This document shows positions 56,909 to 64,000 of a DNA stretch of 64,000 nucleotides, piece after piece. The position numbers were made by a program, and so were the translations under genes. Below the pieces are notes generated by a model. It was not told the DNA's origin, did not search any database, and saw nothing but the letters and a program-made list of their open reading frames with translations. The DNA is from Pohlia nutans (taxonomy: Eukaryota; Streptophyta; Bryopsida; Bryales; Mniaceae), in contig CM040089.1 in the NCBI GenBank assembly GCA_022496805.1, positions 43,570,372 through 43,634,371 on the forward strand, given 5' to 3'. Position 1 is the stretch's first letter; each line of letters opens with the position of its first letter.

Positions 56909-59074
56909 ATCAGTGGAAACCACAACATTCTTGAACTCAGTTTGCTCCCTCTGCTACAGGGAAGGATATTTTGATCCGAGATTCTAGGAACTCGTTTGCA
57001 TTGAAAACAGTGAAATTGATCAGTCAAAATGAAGAACATTTCAAGGCAATCACTGCCTGTACTCTTGGATTCAAAGGCACTCCATTACATTACATTGATA
57101 TACCGAATGTTACGCTAGTCATAGAAGTCATTGTGTATAGTCATGTTATTGGATTTTGGAGCCAATTGAGTATACAATTTTTTTTTCAATGTACACTCAA
57201 TTTATTGTCTGTGCCCCACCAGGGGAGAGACTACGTAAATGCTTCATTTTTAGGAGTTACAAGGAGTTACGTACCTGAACAGTAAAAAGAAGTCATAAAA
57301 GTAAATATGGGGTAAATACTAAGGCAAAGACTCCACGACTAGCTGCTTGTTATGTTGTGTATAAATATGATTCAACAACTTTCGCATGTCAAGTTGTGAA
57401 CACATGTGAGAGTGTAATTAATTAAAATCTTGTTTGTCCCTGAGGCATTGTCATTAGAGAGGGTTAAGGCAATGCGTTCTTTTCATAACATGTGACTATT
57501 TATGATGCCTTCTAGAACCTCCATTTGTGCCATGAACTTAGTTATTGTTTCACTATTGCTTTGGAAAAAAAATTATGAAAAAATAAAGGAATGGGGTGTC
57601 AAAGTGGCATTTGTGAATGGAAAAAAAAATGGCAATTTACGAGAATAAACCAATTTTGTCAAGACAATGTAGAAAACTATTCAAATCATGTAACCATTTT
57701 GGATTAAATACATGGCCATTTCATATAAGACTTGTGGTAGTTATAAACAAGGGCAATAATCATTGTAGGCTACCTTTTTGCTTCATATGGAGGATCTTAG
57801 TGGCACTTTTGCAACATCCCTCAAAAATTTATTCAAATTTAATACTTTGTCATAAAAATATGGTTCCACTTGCTCTATGACTTTGTGTTTCAATTCATCA
57901 CACGTGAATTTATTTTATTTTATTTAAAATTTCACATCACCTTTCTAAGGTATTAGAGTTATCCCTAAAGTCAAAGCTAGCTAGCCTGTCTAGTTCTTGT
58001 TTTGTAAATAACTTTCACTGACATAACTTTCATCTCTGACATGAAGCACCGGCTTGCTTGGTGTGGGTGGGCATGTGCTTGGTGTGGGGGTATGTGGAGA
58101 TTCTCCCTTGGGAACTCGTGAGGCATGGGGGAGCTTCTTTAGCATTGGGGAGGTTCAAAGTTCGAATCTCTCTGACAATGCAGATCATTGTCATTGGTTG
58201 AAATTAAAAGAGTCAAAACTCGTATTGCCACTTTTCAAGCTAAAAATCCAATTCTACCTTGTCTTTCCTCTTGTGGAATTTTTTTGCTCAACTTTATGGA
58301 TAACTCTATTAGATCAGAAATTGTGAAACAAATAGGGGGAATACATTAGTGTATCAGTGTTGTGTAATTACAATGGCATGATTCAGTGTTTTGTAATTAC
58401 AATGGCATGATTGTGGTTTACACGTACAGTTTGTTGCTGACAGTCCTGAAAATCACTTTGCCAGATTTGTGATATCACTGAGAACGAATTCATGATATGA
58501 TGAAACATGATTGTCTACTGATTTTTCTGAGGCGGCTCAACAGCACTATGCATAAAACTATCTAGGTAGAATTTTGGTGGTCTGTCTATCTATATTCAAG
58601 ATGTAATTATGCGGCTCTATTTCTTTTTCTTTGTTGTCTTTGCCTTTTCCATGTCACAATCAATTGTTGAGTACCATATCTTTTCATGAATAGGAAAGTT
58701 CAATGGTTTTGCAACAATCTTGCAAACCATACCATATCTGTGAATGTACTTTGTGCACTTTTTAGAGCATGTGGTATTGAAGAACATTGTATCTGATGAC
58801 CCTTATTCTTTTGAAAAAATTAAATATTGGGCACAGATTTGTTGATCCTGCCCTCCTCGTACGGTAGACTACATGATCATTAAAACTTTTAAAATGTGAT
58901 GAAAAATAGACACCGTGAGAATACCTTTGCACTAAACAAGTTCATTTAAAAAAAAATCTCTTGTGTCAGAGACCTGAGCAATGGCTTCTGGTTTAGTTTT
59001 CTCAAACGTACTAATCGAGATATCCACCCTAAACACTGAAATCTTCAAAAACTAAACTTACACCACCCTCTACC
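56909..59074. other. Gene-free stretch with dispersed repeats
   Basis: The 104-codon ORF at 56971-57285 has no recognised motif. Repeats at 57350-57460 and 57690-57890 match 53943-54040 and 28150-28330. A box B-like word (AGTTCGAATCTC) lies at about 58160-58171 but no tRNA fold is apparent. Confidence 0.35.
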
Positions 59075-59194
59075 CACTAGTAGAAAAGGTGGCTCTCCCA
59101 CGGAGATGTGCAGGCAAAATCACTATGCATGCGTGGAATTGGGCACTACTTGCCTGGGCATCTCCCTCGACAGTGCCACCTTTTCTACTAGTAG
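59075..59194. mobile_element. CACTA-like foldback MITE
   Basis: CACTAGTAGAAAAGGTGGC at the left pairs with GCCACCTTTTCTACTAGTAG at the right. Inner words GGAGATG...AGGCAA and TTGCCT...CATCTCC also pair, so nearly the whole 120 bp can fold. The end sequence is that of plant CACTA (En/Spm) elements. The 3-bp duplication is not clear. Confidence 0.75.
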
Positions 59195-59603
59195 CCTGAG
59201 GCGGAAGCTGGGTTGTTTGTAAGCTTAATTAGGGCGCTATTTGCAATGGAATTTTTTTTTGTTGGATTTCCACTTCACTGGGAAGCTCAATCGTACAGTA
59301 TCTACCAGAACAATCTAGAATGTAACATTCTTGAGAAAGCTGTTTCAACACTCATGCAAAATCAAAATTAGGTTCTTTTTATAAAACATCTTGAACTCGA
59401 GAATGAATTTTTGCCAATATTTGCAATTTAAAACCTCAATTCAGCCATCTCACATTTGTAGTCATTTATGAGCTATTCAACTTTAATACACTTGTCATTC
59501 TCTGAGAATTGTCAGCCAACTCCAATGCACAAATCATGTCCAATTCTTCTGAATGTACACATTTTTGAATTGGAGTTGTCTAAGTCCCTGTACAAATCTT
59601 GGA

Positions 59604-59705
59604 CAGCGTTTTTTTTTTCTGGCGACAAAAAGTTGCTGGTAGATGCTTGGAAGCAGCTGCAAAGGAGCTGCCAGCAACTTTTTGTCGCCAGAAAAAAAAA
59701 CGCTG
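59604..59705. mobile_element. hAT-type foldback MITE with perfect 8-bp duplication
   Basis: The arms are CAGCG, a T run and CTGGCGACAAAAAGTTGCTGG at the left and its inverse at the right, about 35 bp, differing only in homopolymer length (10 T versus 9 A). ATCTTGGA is duplicated exactly at 59596-59603 and 59706-59713. An 8-bp duplication with a CAG-type end fits the hAT superfamily. Opposed ORFs across it are products of the palindrome. Confidence 0.85.
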
Positions 59706-59861
59706 ATCTTGGAGCTATCTAACTCCAATCATTTCATGTTTGCACATGAACCATAACCTACATGTCAATTCATCCATAAAAGTGCTACTAAAGCCCATAA
59801 CATCATCCCACACCGTGTTGAGCTTCACTTCAAACTCTTTGTTGAACACAACCAAGTTTTT

Positions 59862-60230
59862 GAGCTCACTTTACATTGGGGCCCGAACCGATTGTTGGTC
59901 TTAACTCAATTGATAAGTAATTATGTCAATGATTGTACAGATGGTAGAGATAATAGTGAAGGTTCGAGTGAAGGTGCCTTTGAGGTATTTGGGCCCAATT
60001 TGTGAATTTGGAGTCAAATAAAATCCTCGACCCAATTTCCTTGGGCAATCCAAAATTTTGGCGGCAAATTTGTACCACATGGATTGCCACATAGGATGAA
60101 GAGAAGTTTGAGTTGGGCTTTAGTGTGAAGCCCTTTAGCCCAATTTGCCAAATACGAGTATTGCTATTGGTTGAAATTTGTAAAATTTGGGTCGAGCCAA
60201 CAATTGGACTTTAGTGAAAAGTAAGTCCTA
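59862..60230. mobile_element. MITE family Q copy 1 (diverged)
   Basis: The left edge CTCACTTTACATTGGGGCCC and right edge GGACTTTAGTG...AAGTAAGTCC resemble Q copy 2. Interior words (AATTGATAAGTAATT, TCAATGATTGTACA) match 62465-62854. Confidence 0.6.
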
Positions 60231-60672
60231 GCTATCCATATAATTCAAAAAGAAATACCTCTTAAAATAGTCCAAACTGCATAGTCCATTATTTGAAAAG
60301 TCTATTATTTAATCTTTTAGAGAAATAATGGTTACCTGTTACATCCTTTGGACAATAATGAAGCTGAAGTTCCAAACTAACTTAGCTTGTTTGTAGAAGT
60401 TGAATATGTGTATGTAAGTTCCCTCTCTGTTAGTACTACAACAAACACAATTTTATGCACATCGTCAAATGTAGAGGAACCTTGAACCACCACGACACCT
60501 AAAATCACCAACTTCTACACCCTTCTTTCATATCAGAGACGAAATGCAGGCTTTCTTTACATGACTTATGCATTAATTGCTCAAAAGTTAAGTCATGTAC
60601 CGACAACTTACATTTCTTTTCTAAAATGAAGGAAGGATGTAGAAGTTGGTGGTTTTAGGTTTGTAGTAGTTT

Positions 60673-60950
60673 AATCTCTAAAAGCCCGAGGGGTATTGAA
60701 CAAAACATAGATGTGTTATGATATGTGCCTTCCATATGTTTGATGAAGTTTTATTCAATAAATGAAATGTTAGACATCATATCTACAAATTATCCATACG
60801 GTCAAACTTCAAAAAAAAACTTTAGATAAAACTGAATGAATTTTTATTATAATTTTTTTTTAAAAATTTAGCAGCATGCCTACTACTGTAGGCTTTTGGA
60901 GATGCTCTTTAGACTGCCGTCCAAGGACCCTCTTGACGTTTAATGATTAA
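60673..60950. mobile_element. Chimeric remnant: family D end joined to family A end
   Basis: 60673-60850 is the inverse of the family D right part (CTAAAAGCCCGAGGGGTATT; CATATGTTTGATGAAGTTTT). 60920-60947 is a family A right end (CCCTCTTGACGTTTAATGATTAA). Their bodies are missing, so this is a deletion or recombination product between two TTAA-type elements. Confidence 0.6.
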
Positions 60951-61540
60951 AAGGATGAGTGGCGATGGTCTAATAAAACTTTTTGCAAAATGTTTTTTTC
61001 TTTGAGACGACCATGGAATGGCATAATTTTTCTTGCCATGGCATAATAAAGCAAGGGGAGCCAACACCCTTTTGCAATGGGACCACAGTTGGTTACAATT
61101 AGAAACTATGTATATGTGGCACTGACACCAATAGTTCCAAAATTTATGGAATACAAATGACATTCCCTCATTACTTAGAAAAGGGAATGTAAGTGAAGAT
61201 TCTCTTTCGATCCAGGGTGCTCCATTGCACTGCTCTATTATGCTATCAATGTGCCTGAGCAACAACTGTCTGAACTCTGAAGGAATGTAATCAAAAAGTT
61301 GTAACTATACATTCGGTATGACCCAGATTTTCCTGGTGGGTCCGTTACTCCGTTTGGTGCGCCACCCTTGTCAACGTACTACCAATCATTTCCAACTCTT
61401 CAATCTTCACACGGAAGTAACTCACCAGCCACCTCAGCCTATCTTCACCTAAAAGTCCACCGTGGGCACGTATTATGTTTTGTATGTATTTCTGCACACA
61501 CTCAAGCAGCTGGCTGAAGTCATGTTTCACAACTGTATAC
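60951..61540. other. Unassigned stretch with two minus-strand ORFs
   Basis: Minus-strand ORFs at 61345-61530 (61 codons, charged, helix-like) and 60909-61265 (118 codons) look somewhat protein-like. I do not recognise them, they are in different frames, and no splice sites linking them were found. They abut a MITE at 61544 that could have cut off an upstream part. Transposon remnant or chance. Confidence 0.2.
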
Positions 61541-61543
61541 TCA

Positions 61544-61906
61544 GGGCCGCTTCACACTACGGCCGAAGGTCGAGAGGCCGTCGATTTCCACCAATCCGAT
61601 TGCAAGGAACCAAGAATTCGGCCTCTCGACCCTTCACACTAGGGGCCAAAGTCCAAAGGCCGTCGCCCTTCAAAATGCCTACATGGCAACACTTTTTGAC
61701 CACGGTTGATAGACTCTCAAAGGAAGTTTGGGTCGAACGGGAATAGAAACCCAAATTATGGTCGAGAGACTATCGATTTTTTTTCATAAAAAATAAAAAA
61801 TAAAATTTATTGCCTATTTTCAGCCCATTTATTTGGACTCTCAACAAAGTTTGGCCACTCAATCCCACGGCCTTTCGACTTGGACGGCCATAGTTTGAAG
61901 CGGCCC
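61544..61906. mobile_element. PIF/Harbinger-type MITE, family P copy 2
   Basis: Ends GGGCCGCTTCACACTACGGC and the inverse (GGGCCGCTTCAAACTATGGC). TCA is duplicated at 61541-61543 and 61907-61909. It shares only its ends with the copy at 29635; the interior contains several GGCCGTCG/CGACCTT words. Confidence 0.8.
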
Positions 61907-62107
61907 TCAATGGCGTATTTAGCCCCGACCCTAAATCTCCCTGACCATTGAGTTAATGCAAGCACTATTCACCCATGGGGCCCATTTTCTTAAATTTCCA
62001 TTTTGGGCATCTTAGGGTCTTTTTTTTGGCAAATTTGATATCTACGGTCCCAATTTATTCTAAAAGGACCCTTTCAGGACTACAAGGTGATTAGGACCCT
62101 TGAACGG

Positions 62108-62272
62108 ATGAAAATTTGTAAGTGCTAATAAATTCAAGTTGATTGAAATATCCTATGGTTGCACTGCTCAAAACAATTTTAGATCAAAAACTATTTGTTT
62201 TTTTATGAGAGGGAGTACTTTTAGACAACTTTGGATTGTTTGGAGAGAAACATAGTCGTGGTCCTTTAGGGG
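62108..62272. mobile_element. TTAA-type MITE, family G copy 2 (left-truncated)
   Basis: It matches the last 165 bp of 50816-51410 (AAATTTGTAAGTGCTAATAA; GGAGAGAAACATAGTCG) and ends TGGTCCTTTAGGGG then TTAA (62273-62276). No left end was found. Confidence 0.7.
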
Positions 62273-62464
62273 TTAACGTTGAAAGTTGAAACCAACCAAA
62301 TACTATCAATTTAAGTGCAAATACTCTATTGAAGAAACACCCAATTTTAGAAGCTGCAGCAAACATTACAAAAAGGTGCATCGCTAAATACATTGTAGGC
62401 TATGCAATGTTCACTGCACCCAATAAATTCCCTTTGTCACATTACAATGATGTTTACATTGTTA

Positions 62465-62854
62465 GGTCCACTTTACATTAGGGCCTGACACAATTGTTGG
62501 TTCAAATCCAATTGTCAAGTAATTGGGTCAATGATTGTACAAATGGTAGAGATGCGTGAGATGCAACAATGAGGGTGGATTTGAGATGTTTGGACCCAAG
62601 TTGTTGAATTGAATTAAAAAAAAACCTCTACCTAATTTCTTTGAGTCAATCCAATGTTATGGCACCAAATTTGAGTCACATAAACTACCACATAGAATGA
62701 AGAGAAATTTGGGACAGGCCCTAACATAAAGCGGGTGCGCGTGATTTACCAAATTTGAACAATCATATTGGTTGAAAGTTGTGAAGTTTGGGTCGGCCCA
62801 ACAACTGCAGGCTAACAATCATTTAGGATTTCGGGCTGTAATGTAAAGTGGACC
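62465..62854. mobile_element. MITE family Q copy 2
   Basis: GGTCCACTTTACATTAGGGC at the left pairs with GTAATGTAAAGTGGACC at the right, flanked by TTA and TAA. The interior words ATTGTTGGTTC and CCAATTGTCAAGTAATT match copy 1. The ends are related to the family P theme. Confidence 0.75.
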
Positions 62855-62879
62855 TAAGATGATTTAATTGCCTGATTAG

Positions 62880-63638
62880 TATTGAAGGTTGAAACTGTAA
62901 AAGTACAATGATCGTCCAAATCCCTGTTGAAGTAACACGGCATTGAAAAAACTAACAAAACCGAAGAAAAACAACTGAACGTTGAGATGTTTTAACCTCT
63001 CTCTCAGGAGATCGAAACAATCAGTGTCTGATCGATCATTCAACTCTTCTGGTTTTCCGAACACCGATCGAATCCGTCGCAATCGATCACGATCGACGTG
63101 ACCTTCACTGAGCGGAGATCGAACATAACTAAGCCAAGCTGCATCGATCGTTGACGAGATTCTTTACAGCACGTAACCCGCTGTGACTCCGGTCTCGCAG
63201 CTTGTTAATTTCCCGCTGTAATGGTGATTAACAATTCCTAACTACAACAGCCCCGGCCATGCACAGTGTTGCGCTGGCTATGGCGACGTCGTGCGAGAGA
63301 TCCGAAAGAATTAGCACCAGGTGATGAGAGTCTGTAGTACAATCGCAGGATCAGGAAGGAGGAAGTGTTTCCAGAGGTGCGTTTCCTGGTTCTCGCTTGT
63401 ACTAACATCACCCAGTAGTACATGGGCCTTGTACTGCCATGGGTGGTCGTTTCAGATTAGAACGCACCTTGTGCAGCACTGCTCACAACAGTAATTTACT
63501 CCCCAGATTGATCTCAGTTTCAGTCGTCTCGTCTGGTGCACGAGCTCGCAAGCTACAGTCAAGCGGCTTCGATCGGACACGGAGTTCTATAAGTAGCGTC
63601 ACGTACAGACCATTATCGCTACATAAAAGCTTCAGGCG
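62880..63638 (+). promoter_or_regulatory. Promoter and leader region of the ZIP transporter
   Basis: Composition becomes GC-balanced with repeated GATCGA words (63010-63150). A TATA-like CTATAAG lies at 63587-63593, only about 46 bp before the ATG, so the leader would be short if it is used. I did not find the palindromic TGTCGACA zinc-deficiency element known from Arabidopsis ZIP promoters. Confidence 0.4.
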
Positions 63639-64000
63639 ATGGCGATGGCGATGGGGAAGATGATGAGGTTGTCGCTGTTGTTGTTGGGGTTGGCGATCCT
63701 GGTGGCTCATGGCGGAGCGGACGAGACGGCCGCGACGGATGGCCCGGCGCCCAACTTGCGAGCCAAGGGGCTGATTCTGGTGAAAGTGTACTGTCTGATC
63801 ATCGTGTTCTTCGCGACGATAGCGGGCGGAATCTCGCCCTACTTCTTCCGATGGAACACCACGTTCTTGGTGCTCGGGACGCAGTACGCGGGCGGCATTT
63901 TCCTGGCCACGGCGTTGTTGCATTTCCTCTCGGATTCGCACAATGGCTTTCAGGCGCTCACCACCAAGTCCTACGCGTTCGGGGAGATGCTGGCCGTGGT
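63639..64000 (+). CDS. ZIP2-like: ZIP-family metal (zinc/iron) transporter, ZIP2-like, partial
   Basis: Membrane transporter moving divalent metal ions, chiefly zinc, into the cytosol. The 120 codons present give a hydrophobic signal segment (residues about 10-26, LSLLLLLGLAILVAHGG), a short acidic lumenal stretch, TM1 (about 45-66) and TM2 (about 77-99). The run NLRAKGLILVKVYCLIIVFF, SPYFFRWN, LGTQYAGGIFLATALLHFLSD closely follows the N-terminal region of Arabidopsis ZIP2-type proteins, including the TM2 histidine. The start is chosen at the first of three closely spaced ATGs (63639, 63645, 63651); the others would still leave the signal segment intact. The remaining TM helices, the His-rich loop and any introns lie beyond the window. 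The 152-codon antisense ORF here is a shadow. Confidence 0.9.
   Translation, partial: MAMAMGKMMRLSLLLLGLAILVAHGGADETAATDGPAPNLRAKGLILVKVYCLIIVFFATIAGGISPYFFRWNTTFLVLGTQYAGGIFLATALLHFLSDSHNGFQALTTKSYAFGEMLAV

Noticed and set aside
58040..58180. Possible tRNA gene around a GTTCGAATC word
   Set aside because: No acceptor stem, anticodon arm or convincing box A at the right spacing.
60909..61530. Two minus-strand ORFs that look protein-like
   Set aside because: Different frames, no linking splice sites, no recognised family; kept only as an unassigned stretch.
63483..63941. 152-codon minus-strand ORF
   Set aside because: Antisense shadow of the GC-rich ZIP transporter start; no motif, whereas the plus frame matches ZIP2-type proteins.

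Overview
This is a nuclear window from a land plant. It is AT-rich and gene-poor, and most of its recognisable sequence is short non-autonomous DNA transposons. The plant assignment rests on a DVL/RTFL small-peptide gene, a plant ZIP2-type zinc transporter, Arabidopsis-type telomere motifs (AAACCCTAA) in a promoter, GT-AG introns, and Stowaway- and Tourist-type MITEs. The species cannot be told from the sequence; a non-flowering lineage is only a guess.

Four protein-coding genes can be supported. On the minus strand, 36146-37785 is a four-exon gene for the U11/U12 minor-spliceosome 20 kDa protein (ZMAT5 / plant CCCH-3 type, 129 aa). Head-to-head with it, across about 495 bp, a five-exon gene at 38281-40948 (+) encodes a PHOSPHO-type HAD phosphatase of 243 aa. 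It carries an in-frame 15-bp duplication inside catalytic motif I. At 52332-52562 (+) a single-exon gene encodes a 76-aa DVL/RTFL peptide. At 63639 (+) a ZIP2-like transporter begins and runs off the window end. Near 43.8-44.4 kb there is a decayed coding stretch of unknown origin.

The rest (1-36 kb, 41-52 kb, 53-63 kb) is layered mobile DNA. The dominant signal is a set of at least 25 elements in about 11 families, here labelled A-K, of roughly 200-850 bp. All begin CCC(C/T)TAAA and end TTTAGGGG or TTTAAGGG, and nearly all sit between TTAA tetranucleotides. The TTAA duplication is directly visible: one element (7775-8289) interrupts a Tourist-like MITE whose uninterrupted copies in this same window carry a single TTAA at the same point. 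TTAA target choice with CCC-ended termini is the signature of piggyBac-like (or Sola3-like) transposition, which I do not associate with land plants. Many of these elements also carry a palindrome just inside one terminus whose stem sequence changes while pairing is kept. Several lie back to back sharing one TTAA (14.4-15.6 kb, 41.1-42.3 kb, 6.8-7.4 kb). No transposase was seen in the window.

Other layers are Tourist/PIF-Harbinger-type MITEs with TTA, TAA or TCA duplications (families M, N, O, P, Q), Stowaway MITEs (CTCCCTCCG ends, TA), an hAT-type foldback with a perfect 8-bp duplication, a CACTA-type foldback, a TACCGTACC-ended family, one retroposon with a 12-bp duplication, a minisatellite of about 90 bp period at 44.6-45.4 kb, and long (TA)n tracts. 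Introns of the two central genes have also received elements.
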